Positions 8,059 to 17,680 are shown, counted from the first letter of the stretch. The stretch: DNA of 56,784 nucleotides from Bacteroides sp. Marseille-P3684 (GCF_900291465.1 NZ_LT985808.1:3649494-3706277), one strand, 5' to 3'. The notes: generated by a model from the sequence alone, not told the origin. Program-made: numbers and translations.

Positions 8059-10545
8059 TCATTTCAGCAGCCAATCTACCGCATTTACCAAATAGATGTA
8101 CTCGGGCGCCAGAGAGATGACATACTCATTCTCACTCCAATGGAACTGATAATCGTCGCGATTCTCCGGGAAATCCGGCTTCAGGAGGCGAACACCCGGT
8201 ACAATGCCACCGGGAATAAAGGAATGGTCAGCCCGGTTATTGCCATAACCTATCTTCTTGGGTTGTGCCCCTACTCCTGACACGAAGGAACGGTTATGGT
8301 AAGGATGGCAACCGTAGATATAGTTCAAATTACGGAATATTAACTCAGGATTAACCATTTCAGGGAAAATCTTATGTATCTGGTAATTGGTGATGCCCGT
8401 ACGAAGTATCATGCCATTACCTGCCCAGTTACTCAAACTGATGCTGATGCCAAAAGGATTCCGAGTGTCCAATTTCTCCAGTTGTGCCACGTAGGCTTCA
8501 AGTTGCGGCTTTACCTGCTGCCTGAAGGCATCCTCCATGAATGGCAGTATGCGAACGATAAACGACAAGTTCCAATTGAACTGGCTGGTCACTTCCGGAA
8601 GCAGTTCATCCATACGTGTCTTGTAGACTTTGTCACCAGTCGTACGCCAAAGTTCAAAAGCTGCACGGCTCTCGTGCACAACCGAGCGACGGAACTGGTT
8701 GAAAGGAGGAGTCGCTACCTCCTCTGTCTCCGGCTCACGGCTGTGTTCATCCTTCCAGATAAATTCAGCGGTACGTAACGCATCTCTGGCAAGCTCAGGA
8801 TTGATGTCGGGCAACACCCGTGCTGCAGCGGCAAGCGCTGTGGCAGTACCGTAATTGAGGGCAGCTGTACGGTTCGTGAATGCCATGCGGTCGTCCTCAT
8901 TACCGGCTATACCGTCGGTTTTGGTAACCGCATCCCCCAAATGCCGGTATTGGTAAAGGTGTGACTCATTGATGCCGGGGATGGCATACCCCACAGCATG
9001 GACTTGCGCCACAAGCTGCAAGATACCATGTTCGATTTGTTGCAGGATGTCTGGTTTGCCGTCAGGCAGATGCATTTCGGTATAACGTGATTCTTGGCTG
9101 ACAGTCGTTTCATCGTGGGCGAGGGCGAACTCTTCCCAGATATCTACCAGTGATAGTACGGTCTGCTGCTGCGAGGGAGTCTGTATATCAAAGTCGCCCG
9201 CGTCGAACCAGCCACCCACATTCAGTCCTGGAATGTGCTGTCCGGGTTTGAACTTGTTGTCTGTCGAGGGTCCCTGTCGCCAACCGTCCCAATGCGCATA
9301 GTTGACCGGAGCCTGACGGGCATCGTCAAGATGTGCTGCACCATGCCATACGCGGTAAGCCTCCCGAACAAACATGTGGTCCATCTGTACCGGCATGAAG
9401 ACATCCAACGTCGGATACCAGGCACGCCGATACACATCCGTGCCAATCGGAAACGGACCACTCAGCTGCTCACCGTAAGCAATCTGATAGATACCAGGCT
9501 CCTTCACTTGCGAAAAGTCGAACTGCAGGTAGTTATAGCGAGTATACATGCCCCATACAGCAGGTTTATCCGACAAGGCAACCGTCAGAGAGCCATCGGA
9601 ACCAACCCGGTAAAGGGTTACATCTGAAAGCGGCTTGTCATTCTTGTCCAATTCGATTACGGCGATTTTCTGCTGCGCCGGATGATAGCCTACCTGCGAA
9701 TAGCTGATGACAGGCGTACGCAACCAATGGATGTCGGTTTCGGCCTGTATGAACCATTCAGCTATTTTCCCGGTTCTATCAGCTGGCAGCAAGGTACGCA
9801 CGACGAAGGTGCCATTCTGCTGCTTGTTGCGTCCGTCAAAAAGCATCAGCTTGCTATCTTTCTGTGTGGTGCGGATGGAGACATGCCTTCGGGGATCATC
9901 CGGGGCAATCTCAACTTCAGTTCCAACAGCCATCGGAGTCGGTTCGACCGTACCGTTGATAACAGTCATGTTGTCGGCAGCAGAAGTCGGGAATAGACCG
10001 GGCCTGCCGTCCATCAGGTAGGAGTGCTCGACGAATAAGGGCGGGAAGAACTCCAGATTGAGTCCTGCCACTCCCACCAATGAATCGGGGAGCGCCTTGT
10101 CCGTTGAAATACTGAGATAGAACCCTCCGTCTCGAGCCTCTCCACTCAAGGTATAAGCAAATGCATATTGCGGATATTCCAGCTCAACCTGGATGCGTTT
10201 GGCTGCCTTGTCTACCGTACGACGGATGAATCTAGGCAACTTGTCCCATTGTCCCGGTGTCGGATTGAGACGGACATCTCCGTTGGTTGCTATTCGAATT
10301 CCGTGCTGGATGATTTCTACGGCACTCACCTTGGAGTCATCGAACATGTCATCGTAATTATTGCTGAAGACAAAATAGTTCAATCCACGGGTCTCGAAAT
10401 AACTGGAATCATTGAGGAACAAATCATTGGTTTGTGTAAAAGACGGGGAGCTGTCCTGTCCGCAAGCATGAAGCATCAGCATACCGACCAAGGTCAGGAC
10501 GGACTTGCGGCAAAAGGATGCGAAGTGTAAAAGGTATGTGTTCAT
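8059..10545 (-). CDS. Glycoside hydrolase family 9 endoglucanase-type lipoprotein
   Basis: An 828-residue lipoprotein (LMLHAC, Cys28). Residues about 35-275 form an extra N-terminal beta-rich region I do not recognise. An Ig-like CelD_N domain follows (about 280-370, YSQVGYHPAQQKIAVIELD), then a GH9 alpha-helical catalytic domain. Catalytic features are the GGWFDAGDFD motif near residues 445-455, holding the base aspartates, and a C-terminal SENEYVISL segment with the probable acid Glu. GH9 enzymes cut beta-1,4-glucan backbones in cellulose, mixed-linkage glucan or xyloglucan. With two GH43 enzymes in the operon, a substituted beta-glucan such as xyloglucan, or an arabinose-bearing hemicellulose, is plausible but inferred. 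Confidence 0.88.
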   Translation of the reverse strand: MNTYLLHFASFCRKSVLTLVGMLMLHACGQDSSPSFTQTNDLFLNDSSYFETRGLNYFVFSNNYDDMFDDSKVSAVEIIQHGIRIATNGDVRLNPTPGQWDKLPRFIRRTVDKAAKRIQVELEYPQYAFAYTLSGEARDGGFYLSISTDKALPDSLVGVAGLNLEFFPPLFVEHSYLMDGRPGLFPTSAADNMTVINGTVEPTPMAVGTEVEIAPDDPRRHVSIRTTQKDSKLMLFDGRNKQQNGTFVVRTLLPADRTGKIAEWFIQAETDIHWLRTPVISYSQVGYHPAQQKIAVIELDKNDKPLSDVTLYRVGSDGSLTVALSDKPAVWGMYTRYNYLQFDFSQVKEPGIYQIAYGEQLSGPFPIGTDVYRRAWYPTLDVFMPVQMDHMFVREAYRVWHGAAHLDDARQAPVNYAHWDGWRQGPSTDNKFKPGQHIPGLNVGGWFDAGDFDIQTPSQQQTVLSLVDIWEEFALAHDETTVSQESRYTEMHLPDGKPDILQQIEHGILQLVAQVHAVGYAIPGINESHLYQYRHLGDAVTKTDGIAGNEDDRMAFTNRTAALNYGTATALAAAARVLPDINPELARDALRTAEFIWKDEHSREPETEEVATPPFNQFRRSVVHESRAAFELWRTTGDKVYKTRMDELLPEVTSQFNWNLSFIVRILPFMEDAFRQQVKPQLEAYVAQLEKLDTRNPFGISISLSNWAGNGMILRTGITNYQIHKIFPEMVNPELIFRNLNYIYGCHPYHNRSFVSGVGAQPKKIGYGNNRADHSFIPGGIVPGVRLLKPDFPENRDDYQFHWSENEYVISLAPEYIYLVNAVDWLLK

Positions 10546-10600
10546 AGGGTAATGGTATTAGTGTGCATGAGTATGCGTCCCGATTGTTAACAGGACAGAG

Positions 10601-11929
10601 CTATTCAAAACAGAGCCAATCGATGGCGACCGGAGCTTGTCCGACTGATTCGACCCTCAGGTTCTGCACACCGGAAGGTGCATGGAGAATATCCGTATCT
10701 AAATCCGTCCATTGTTCCGTCGGTTCGATCAGTAACCGGGAAAGGATTACTCCTTTATCACCGGTAGTCCGCAAAATAATCTCTCCGCCTTTCTCCGAAC
10801 GGACACGCGCTTTAAGCCGCTTGACCGGAATGGCGCCAAAGTCCACACTGTTATAGACCAGCCAAGTGTCTGCCCGGAGAAACAATGCCTGCCAACCGTC
10901 GAATGGATTGGCAGGATTCAGGTAGTCAATGGTTACTCCGTAGGGACTGATTGCAGTATAACGGTCGACCTGAATCCGGTTCCGTGCAGGGGTTACTCCT
11001 ACACCGCGCAAGGTGGGTCTCACTTTCCTGATGGTGCCGTCCGCATTGAAAGACAAAGAGTCGATACGCACCGAACGGTTCTTGTCAAACTGTGGGGAGT
11101 AATCATTATGATGGTAGAAGAGGTACCACTGGCCGTTGTATTCCGTGATGGAATGATGATTGGTCCAGCAACCGACGGGAGATTCGTCCATGATGACGCC
11201 TTGGAAGGTAAACGGTCCCATAGGGCTGTCTCCCATGGCATACGCCAATGTTTCAGTCTTGTCCTGTACCCAGGGAAACGTAAAATAATACTTGTCCTTG
11301 CGCTTGAATACGTAAGGTCCCTCCTTGAATCCGTCAGGTAATCCTTGCACCGGTACCGGCTCAGACGCCAATTCGGTCATAGTGGGTTTCAGCCTGGCAA
11401 CCGACATGCCTCTCCCAGACCAGTAGATGTATGCTTCCCCATCGGTGTCGATGAGTACACAAGGATCGATACCGAAGATTCCGGCTATGGGTTCTGTTTC
11501 GGGAGTAAAAGGACCCTCCGGGTGGTCGGCAACGGCCACACCGATGTTGAAACCACGCCTGCCTTCACCCTTGGGAGTACTGGGAAAGTAAAGGTAGTAT
11601 TTACCATCCTTGCATACACAATCGGGAGCCCACATGGAATAGGAGTCCGGCTGTACCCAGGGTACTTCATTCTGGGTGAGGATGACTCCGTGGTCGGTCC
11701 AGTCGGTCAGGCTGGTCGAAGAGAATACATGGTAATCCGCCATGCAGAACCACTCTTTCAGACGGTCGACAGGACTGGGGATGTCGTGTGAAGGATAAAT
11801 GTATACCTTCCCGTCAAAGACCCGCGCTGTCGGGTCTGCCGAGAACTGGTCCCTGATGACCGGATTTTGTGCCTGAAGGACACCTGCCGCGGTCATTGCA
11901 GCTGCAAGCAGAAGGAAACGTGTGTTCAT
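10601..11929 (-). CDS. Secreted GH43 enzyme with C-terminal CBM6-like domain
   Basis: Starting at MNTRFLLLAAAMTAAGVLQA gives a clean signal peptide; the frame stays open 52 codons further upstream, but that stretch has no signal peptide and overlaps the promoter. The GH43 propeller spans about residues 22-310, with the three acidic motifs FSADPTARV, FGIDPCVLIDTD and FKEGPYVFKRK. A CBM6-type beta-sandwich covers about 330-442 (NPANPFDGWQALFLRADTW through VAIDWLCFE). GH43-CBM6 proteins are commonly arabinoxylan arabinofuranohydrolases or xylosidases. No lipobox cysteine is seen, so it is probably periplasmic. It is the first gene of the operon: a perfect -7 box lies about 25 bases upstream, and GH9 follows after 55 bases. 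Confidence 0.88.
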   Translation of the reverse strand: MNTRFLLLAAAMTAAGVLQAQNPVIRDQFSADPTARVFDGKVYIYPSHDIPSPVDRLKEWFCMADYHVFSSTSLTDWTDHGVILTQNEVPWVQPDSYSMWAPDCVCKDGKYYLYFPSTPKGEGRRGFNIGVAVADHPEGPFTPETEPIAGIFGIDPCVLIDTDGEAYIYWSGRGMSVARLKPTMTELASEPVPVQGLPDGFKEGPYVFKRKDKYYFTFPWVQDKTETLAYAMGDSPMGPFTFQGVIMDESPVGCWTNHHSITEYNGQWYLFYHHNDYSPQFDKNRSVRIDSLSFNADGTIRKVRPTLRGVGVTPARNRIQVDRYTAISPYGVTIDYLNPANPFDGWQALFLRADTWLVYNSVDFGAIPVKRLKARVRSEKGGEIILRTTGDKGVILSRLLIEPTEQWTDLDTDILHAPSGVQNLRVESVGQAPVAIDWLCFE

Positions 11930-11952
11930 GATATTGAATTTTGGTACGTGGA

Positions 11953-11960
11953 CAAATATA
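11953..11960 (-). promoter_or_regulatory. Promoter -7 box of the first PUL operon
   Basis: The minus strand reads TATATTTG, an exact match to the Bacteroidetes TAnnTTTG element, about 24 bases upstream of the GH43-CBM6 start. No clear -33 TTTG is found, which would suit an activator-dependent PUL promoter. No regulator gene for this PUL lies in the window. Confidence 0.55.
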
Positions 11961-12140
11961 GCCCGATTCCCCTTCCTGTGCCTTACACTATTGGATATTA
12001 CTTTTGCATTTTCAGATAAGATTGTCCCCCTCAAACCTCCCCAAACTGCCAAACATCCCGCAAAACAAAGGAAATGCGGCTTCATGGTACCCTGCAGAGG
12101 GGCTTATCTGAAGAAAATTGGAAAAAAGTTGCGCCGATGT

Positions 12141-12171
12141 TTTGGTACTTTCAAAAAAAGCTCTACCTTTG
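12141..12171 (+). promoter_or_regulatory. Promoter of tRNA-Lys
   Basis: -33 box TTTG at 12141-12144, exactly 19 bases, then -7 box TACCTTTG at 12164-12171. This is a full match to the Bacteroidetes sigma consensus. Transcription would start about 12 bases before the tRNA. Confidence 0.8.
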
Positions 12172-12189
12172 CAAGCGCAAATGAGAAAT

Positions 12190-12262
12190 GCACTCTTAGC
12201 TCAGTTGGTAGAGCAATTGACTCTTAATCAATGGGTCCAGGGTTCGAGCCCCTGAGGGTGTA
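12190..12262 (+). tRNA. tRNA-Lys (anticodon CUU)
   Basis: A 73-nt cloverleaf. The acceptor stem GCACTCT pairs with AGGGTGT (a G-U pair at 1:72 and one other wobble). The D-arm contains AGCTCAGTTGGTAGAGC. The anticodon arm ATTGA-CTCTTAA-TCAAT gives anticodon CTT, and the T-arm is CAGGG-TTCGAGC-CCCTG. It reads AAG codons. CCA is not encoded after the discriminator A. It has its own promoter and terminator, and lies between the divergent PUL promoter and the asnS end. Confidence 0.95.
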
Positions 12263-12267
12263 CAAAA

Positions 12268-12303
12268 GAAGGAGACTTGCAAAAGCCTCCTTCTTTTTTT
12301 TAT
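12268..12303 (+). terminator. Terminator of tRNA-Lys
   Basis: Stem GAAGGAG with CTCCTTC, followed by a run of T residues, five bases after the tRNA. Confidence 0.85.
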
Positions 12304-12343
12304 GCCCTATCCTGCAAGTCCCACACAGAGCTACAGGAACAGC

Positions 12344-12385
12344 AAAGCCGTGCCCATTCCGTCAAGTGGAACCGGGCACGGCTTT
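12344..12385. terminator. Inverted repeat downstream of asnS
   Basis: Perfect 12-bp stem AAAGCCGTGCCC with GGGCACGGCTTT and an 18-nt loop, between the convergent tRNA terminator and the asnS stop. It probably ends the asnS transcript, although the U-tract on that side is poor. Confidence 0.55.
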
Positions 12386-12408
12386 GTTTATATCAGTCTC
12401 TGAAAATA

Positions 12409-13812
12409 TCAGAACTCGGCATTACGCGGGGTACGCGGGAACGGGATGACGTCGCGGATGTTCGTCATACCTGTCACGAAGAGCAACAGACGCTCAAAGC
12501 CCAATCCGAAACCGGAGTGAGGACAGGTACCGAACTTACGTGTATCGAGATACCACCACATGTCCTTCATCGGGATGTGAAGCTCGTTGATGCGGTTGAG
12601 CAACTTGTCGTAGTCTGCCTCACGCTCCGAGCCGCCGATAATCTCGCCAATCTTCGGGAACAGCACATCCATCGCACGCACGGTCTTGCCGTCTTCGTTC
12701 TGCTTCATGTAGAAGGCCTTGATGTCCTTCGGATAATCCGTCAGGATGACAGGACGCTTGAAGTGGTCTTCCACCAGGAAACGTTCGTGCTCGGATGCCA
12801 GATCCACACCCCAGTATACGGGGAATTCGAACTTATGGCCTTTGGCTACGGCATCTTCCAGAATCTTGATACCTTCGGTGTAAGGCAGGCGGACAAACTC
12901 TTCCTTCAGCACACTCTGCAGACGCTCGATCAGTCCCTTGTCGAACATGTCGTTAAGGAACTTCACATCGTCATAACAGTTGTCAAGTGCCCACTGCACG
13001 CAGAATTTGATGAATTCTTCCGCCAGGTCCATGTTGTCGGTGATGTCGTTGAAGGCCACTTCCGGCTCAATCATCCAGAACTCTGCCAAGTGACGCGGCG
13101 TGTTCGAATTTTCAGCACGGAACGTCGGACCGAACGTATAGATGGCACCGAGTGACGTAGCTGCCAACTCACCTTCGAGCTGTCCGGAGACAGTCAGGCT
13201 GGCCTGCTTGCCGAAGAAGTCGTCGTCATAGATGATGGAACCCTTCTCATCCTTCTTCAGGTCATACAGGTTCATGGTCGTCACCTGGAACATCTGTCCG
13301 GCACCCTCACAGTCAGAAGCCGTGATGATGGGTGTATGGAAATAGAAGAAGCCCTTGTCATGGAAGAACTTGTGAATGGCATACGCCATGTGGTGACGGA
13401 TGCGGAACACCGCACCGAATGTGTTCGTACGCGGACGCAGGTGGGCTATCTCCCGAAGGAATTCCATCGAGTGACCCTTCTTCTGCAAGGGATAGGTGTT
13501 GTCGCAAGCACCCAACACCTCGATTTCCGTAGCCTGGATTTCCACAGCCTGACCGGAACCGACGGAAGCCACCAGCACACCGTTCACGCTCAGACAGGCA
13601 CCGGTCGTGATGAGTTTCAGCATGTCGGCGTCGAACTTCTCCACATCGACCACCACCTGTACATTATTGATAGTAGAACCATCATTGATAGCCACGAAGT
13701 TGACTTGTTTACTACCGCGGCGGGTACGTACCCAGCCTTTCACATTGACTTGCGCACCGACGTCGGTACGCTTCAGCAGGTCGACAACCTTTGTTCTACG
13801 AATTGTTTCCAT
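12409..13812 (-). CDS. asnS: Asparagine--tRNA ligase
   Basis: Charges tRNA-Asn in the cytoplasm. An N-terminal OB-fold anticodon-binding domain (residues about 18-105, [18 protein letters not shown]) is followed by a class II catalytic core. Motif 2 is [21 protein letters not shown]-like near residue 225, and motif 3 is [15 protein letters not shown] near 445; the protein ends PRTPRNAEF, as AsnRS does. Asn rather than Asp specificity is supported by the overall bacterial AsnRS pattern and the 467-residue length, since bacterial AspRS is about 590. It lies 107 bases after the pseudouridine synthase gene and may share the purB transcript. Confidence 0.97.
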   Translation of the reverse strand: METIRRTKVVDLLKRTDVGAQVNVKGWVRTRRGSKQVNFVAINDGSTINNVQVVVDVEKFDADMLKLITTGACLSVNGVLVASVGSGQAVEIQATEIEVLGACDNTYPLQKKGHSMEFLREIAHLRPRTNTFGAVFRIRHHMAYAIHKFFHDKGFFYFHTPIITASDCEGAGQMFQVTTMNLYDLKKDEKGSIIYDDDFFGKQASLTVSGQLEGELAATSLGAIYTFGPTFRAENSNTPRHLAEFWMIEPEVAFNDITDNMDLAEEFIKFCVQWALDNCYDDVKFLNDMFDKGLIERLQSVLKEEFVRLPYTEGIKILEDAVAKGHKFEFPVYWGVDLASEHERFLVEDHFKRPVILTDYPKDIKAFYMKQNEDGKTVRAMDVLFPKIGEIIGGSEREADYDKLLNRINELHIPMKDMWWYLDTRKFGTCPHSGFGLGFERLLLFVTGMTNIRDVIPFPRTPRNAEF

Positions 13813-13919
13813 AATATATCATGTAACTAAAGTTCCGCATGCACCCGGTCTGACAGTGGACAAGGCATGAGTCGCCCTCTCCTCCCACCACCTTGCGCAT
13901 GCGAAAGTTGAAAAATGTT

Positions 13920-15446
13920 TTACTCGAAAGCACCCATGCGGAGCATGTTGACTTCCTTCTCTGTCAGGTATCTCCACTGTCCGCGACGCAGGTTCTTCTT
14001 GGTCAGTCCGGCAAAGAACACACGGTCGAGCTTGGTGACACGATAACCCAGCGATTCAAAGATACGGCGCACGATGCGGTTCTTTCCGGAGTGGATTTCA
14101 ATGCCCACCTGCGACTTGTCGGTGTCGGAAGCATAGCTGATGGAGTCAGCGTGGATTTCACCGTCATCGAGCGTGATGCCTGCGGCAATCTTGTCGAGGT
14201 CAGCCTGAGCCACGTTCTTGTCACAGTGTACGTGATAGATTTTCTTCTTCAGGTACTTCGGATGGGTCAGCTTCGAAGCCAGGTCACCATCGTTCGTCAG
14301 CAGCAGCACACCGGTCGTGTTGCGGTCCAGACGGCCCACCGGATAGATGCGCTCCTTGCAGGCACCCTTCACGCAGTCCATGACGGTCTTACGTTCCCGC
14401 GGATCTTCTGAAGTCGTCACACAATCCTTCGGCTTGTTCAGCAGCACGTACACCTTGCGTTCGATGGTCACCGGCTGGTCGTGGAACTTCACCTCGTCGC
14501 TGCGCTTGATCTTCGTACCCAGTTCAGTCACCACTTCACCGTTCACCGAAACGACTCCGGCAGTGATGTATTCGTCAGCCTCGCGACGTGAACATACGCC
14601 GGCATTGGCAAGATATTTGTTCAGACGGATCGGCTCGTTCGGGTCGGTCAGCACATCCTTGTATTCAAACTGCTTCTTGCGGCTGTACTTCGCATTCGGG
14701 TCATAATCGGCCGTCCGACGACGGAAGCCGCCCTGACCGCGGTTGTTGTTGTAGCCACCCTGACGGTATCCTCCGCCCTGTCCATAAGAGTTTCCACCCC
14801 GGTTGTAGCCACCGCCATTGTTATAACCACCGTTGTTGTAGTTGTTCTGCCGACGGAAGCCCGAGCGTTGTTGCGGCTGCTGTCCGTCTCCGTTTTCCCA
14901 GCGGTTGCCGTTCGGCTCGTAGCGGTTGCCTCCGTTATTGTCATAACGGTTGCCATTGTCGTAGCGGTTGCCGTTGTTATAGTTGTTCTGACGCCAGGGA
15001 CGTCTTTCACCGTTGTTCGCATTGCGGAAGTTCGGGTTGTAGCTGCGCTGACGGTCATTCTGACGGTTGTAGTTGTTCTGACGGTCGCCGCCACGGTATC
15101 CCTGATTGCCGTCGCTGTGGTAAGCGGGCGCATTTCCTCCGCCGATACGCGGACGACGCGGGCGCTGTCCTTCATTGCCGTCAGCACGGTATGCCGGTTC
15201 ACCTGCAGGGGGTGTCGGACGGCTGATGCGCGGACGACGCGGACGGTCCTGATTGTATGAGTTTCCTCCACCTTCACCTCCGAAGCGGTTGAACGAAGAA
15301 GGACGGAACGCACGCCCCTCGGCGTTGTTGTTTTCGTCGCGGTTGTAATTCACCTTTCTATACTCTCTATTAAACGAACGTGATTCTTCGCGTGCATTGG
15401 AATTCTCTTCCGAATTCTCCTGCCAGTTTTCTTGATCTGTACTCAT
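13920..15446 (-). CDS. RluB/RsuA-family pseudouridine synthase with long Asn/Arg/Gly-rich N-terminal tail
   Basis: Isomerises a uridine in ribosomal RNA. The folded part begins near residue 265: an S4 RNA-binding domain (IRLNKYLANAGVCSRREADEYI), then the synthase with catalytic Asp in PVGRLDRNTTGVLLLTND and the closing GKNRIVRRIFESLGY and LDRVFFAGL motifs. Relatives in Proteobacteria are about 250-300 residues; here about 260 extra N-terminal residues are low-complexity, dense in Asn, Arg, Gly and Tyr, with repeated NNYN, NGNRYDNG and GGYNNGG elements. This looks like an intrinsically disordered RNA-binding tail. The exact rRNA position (RluB, RluE or RluF type) is uncertain. It follows purB by 55 bases. 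Confidence 0.9.
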   Translation of the reverse strand: MSTDQENWQENSEENSNAREESRSFNREYRKVNYNRDENNNAEGRAFRPSSFNRFGGEGGGNSYNQDRPRRPRISRPTPPAGEPAYRADGNEGQRPRRPRIGGGNAPAYHSDGNQGYRGGDRQNNYNRQNDRQRSYNPNFRNANNGERRPWRQNNYNNGNRYDNGNRYDNNGGNRYEPNGNRWENGDGQQPQQRSGFRRQNNYNNGGYNNGGGYNRGGNSYGQGGGYRQGGYNNNRGQGGFRRRTADYDPNAKYSRKKQFEYKDVLTDPNEPIRLNKYLANAGVCSRREADEYITAGVVSVNGEVVTELGTKIKRSDEVKFHDQPVTIERKVYVLLNKPKDCVTTSEDPRERKTVMDCVKGACKERIYPVGRLDRNTTGVLLLTNDGDLASKLTHPKYLKKKIYHVHCDKNVAQADLDKIAAGITLDDGEIHADSISYASDTDKSQVGIEIHSGKNRIVRRIFESLGYRVTKLDRVFFAGLTKKNLRRGQWRYLTEKEVNMLRMGAFE

Positions 15447-15501
15447 GTTTTTACGGTTTATGGTATATTAAAATGTTCGCCCTCGCGGGCTAATGTTAAC
15501 T

Positions 15502-16848
15502 TTACATGCCTGTGTAGTTGTGCGGAGTGATGGCACGCAACTCCTTCTTGATGTCCTCACTTACATTGAGCTGCTCGATGAACTCCTTGATGGATGCTTC
15601 GGTAATCGCCTGGTTCGTACGCGTCAGAGCCTTCAGCGCCTCGTAGGGATGCGGGTAAGCCTCACGACGCAGGATGGTCTGAATGGCTTCTGCCACCACG
15701 CTCCAGCAGTTGTCCAGGTCACGGTAGATGGCAGGCTCGTTGAGCAACAGCTTGCGGAGTCCCTTCAGCGAACTCTGGATGGCGATGACCGTGTGTCCGA
15801 AAGGAACACCAACGTTACGCAACACCGTGGAGTCGGTCAAATCGCGTTGCAGGCGGGATACCGGCAACTTGCTCGACAGGTGTTCGAGCACGGCATTCGC
15901 CATGCCGAGATTTCCTTCCGCGTTTTCAAAGTCGATGGGGTTCACCTTGTGCGGCATGGCACTCGAACCGACCTCGCCGGCCTTGATACGCTGCTTGAAG
16001 TATTCCATCGAGATGTATTGCCAGAAGTCGCGGTTCATGTCAATCATGATGGTGTTGATGCGCTTCATGGCATCGAAGATGGCGCCCAGGTTGTCGTAGT
16101 TGGAAATCTGCGTCGTGTACTGCTCACGCTCCAGCCCCAGCTTTTCAGCCACAAACTTGTTGGCAAATGCCTTCCAGTCATATTGCGGATAAGCCACATG
16201 GTGTGCGTTGAGGTTTCCCGTCGCACCGCCGAACTTGGCAGTGATGGGTGAAGCCTTCAGCACGGCAAGCTGACGTTCCAGACGGTAAACGAAGACCATT
16301 ATCTCTTTTCCCAGACGGGTGGGTGATGCCGGTTGTCCGTGAGTCTTTGCCAGCATCGGGATGTCTGCCCACTCATCGGCATACGTACGCAACTGGGCAA
16401 TCAGCTCCTCCAGCTGGGGATAGTAGACGTCGTTGAGTGCATCCTTGATGGAAAGGGGCACCGACGTATTATTGATGTCCTGAGAAGTCAGTCCGAAATG
16501 AATAAACTCCTTGTAGGCTTCCAGCCCTCCGATGCGGTCGAACTGTTCCTTGATGAAGTATTCAACGGCTTTCACATCGTGGTTGGTCACGCTCTCTATC
16601 TCCTTCACGCGGGCAGCATCCGCCTCCGAGAAATTACGGTAGATATTTCTGAATGTTTCAAACAGGTTGTGGTCGATGCCGTCCAATTGCGGCAGAGGAA
16701 GTTCACACAACGTGATAAAATACTCTATTTCAACCTGCACACGGTATTTGATAAGTGCATATTCTGAAAAGTAAGAAGCCAAAGCTCCCGCTTTGCTCCT
16801 GTATCGTCCATCAATCGGCGAAATCGCCGTGAGAATATCAAGCTCCAT
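15502..16848 (-). CDS. purB: Adenylosuccinate lyase
   Basis: Cleaves SAICAR and adenylosuccinate in purine synthesis; cytoplasmic homotetramer. The fumarase/aspartase-superfamily signature GSSAMPHKVNPIDFENAEGN is present near residue 290, and the N-terminus MELDILTAISPIDGRYRSK is characteristic of the E. coli-like branch. I start at MELDIL, 11 codons inside the longest open frame, because the family begins there and a promoter lies upstream. About 448 residues is normal. It heads a probable purB, pseudouridine synthase, asnS transcript. Confidence 0.96.
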   Translation of the reverse strand: MELDILTAISPIDGRYRSKAGALASYFSEYALIKYRVQVEIEYFITLCELPLPQLDGIDHNLFETFRNIYRNFSEADAARVKEIESVTNHDVKAVEYFIKEQFDRIGGLEAYKEFIHFGLTSQDINNTSVPLSIKDALNDVYYPQLEELIAQLRTYADEWADIPMLAKTHGQPASPTRLGKEIMVFVYRLERQLAVLKASPITAKFGGATGNLNAHHVAYPQYDWKAFANKFVAEKLGLEREQYTTQISNYDNLGAIFDAMKRINTIMIDMNRDFWQYISMEYFKQRIKAGEVGSSAMPHKVNPIDFENAEGNLGMANAVLEHLSSKLPVSRLQRDLTDSTVLRNVGVPFGHTVIAIQSSLKGLRKLLLNEPAIYRDLDNCWSVVAEAIQTILRREAYPHPYEALKALTRTNQAITEASIKEFIEQLNVSEDIKKELRAITPHNYTGM

Positions 16849-16878
16849 AAAAAATTTAATTCGATAATTATCAGATTG

Positions 16879-16886
16879 CAAAAATA
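16879..16886 (-). promoter_or_regulatory. Promoter -7 box of purB
   Basis: The minus strand reads TATTTTTG, an exact TAnnTTTG match, about 30 bases before the purB start. A TTTG lies at 16909-16912, 22 bases upstream, slightly more than the usual 19-20. Confidence 0.6.
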
Positions 16887-17260
16887 GTGGTTTTTATCGA
16901 GACCCATCCAAACATCGGTCGATAATCTTTCTTTAAAAAGTTATAATACTCAACCGCTTTGAGAAGTCTTTCGGCTTTTATCCGGAAAGCATCTGCAAAG
17001 GAAGTAATACATCCCTTCCCCCCCGTTTACCCCACAATGCATTCAGGAGCCTGCACCCGCCCAAAGCAATTACCGGAAGACAAATAGAAAGCAAAAGCCC
17101 TTATTTGCTTTCACAATTTCCCAAATCCCGTTTTTCAGCTAACGCGTACTTCGAGAATATGCGGCAAACTAGCGAGCAAATGCTAAATCTGCTTCACATT
17201 GACAAGCCAGACCGCCTATGATTTTAATAGTTGTTCACACAAAACGCTTCTTTTTCATGC

Positions 17261-17348
17261 GCGAAACAATATTGTTTGAGACGTCAAACACTTGTGTTTG
17301 GCACGTGAAACAATATTGTTTGACGAGTGAAACAATATTGTTTGGTCC
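17261..17348. repeat. Four tandem 22-bp palindromic units
   Basis: Units at 17261-17282, 17283-17304, 17305-17326 and 17327-17348 abut without spacers. Units 1, 3 and 4 carry the perfect 14-bp palindrome AAACAATATTGTTT; unit 2 carries CAAACAC-TT-GTGTTTG. The linkers between cores (for example GACGTC and CACGTG) are themselves palindromic or nearly so. It could be an operator array, a hairpin-forming transcript or a REP-like element. Confidence 0.8.
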
Positions 17349-17680
17349 GTCGATGTATAAAAAAGAGAAAAACGAAACAAAAATCTTGACATCCGCTCTC
17401 CAGAAGAAGTGAGAGCAGGCAACTTTTGCAACTATTAAATCGTACCCAACGGAAAGCCTCATCTTCTCAGAAAGTCATCGTAGCAGACACTCTTCCTCTC
17501 CCGGAGCAACCATTTTCCATCAAACGCCGACAATGTGTATTTTGCGAATCGCTCCAGAAGGACATTTTTGCTCACCGAATCGTCTTCGGGTACAAGGAAG
17601 CCCTTCTCAAACGATTCGTTTGACGTTTTGACACTTTGTCAATCCGGGGAGAAAGAGACGGAATACCTGCCTGAATGTTG

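Noticed and set aside
14588-15313. Several open frames opposite and alongside the Asn/Arg-rich tail
   Set aside because: They are shadows of repetitive codons and give Cys/Ser/Val- or Thr/Arg-only low-complexity translations.
17261-17348. CRISPR array
   Set aside because: The 22-bp units abut directly, with no unique spacers and no cas genes.
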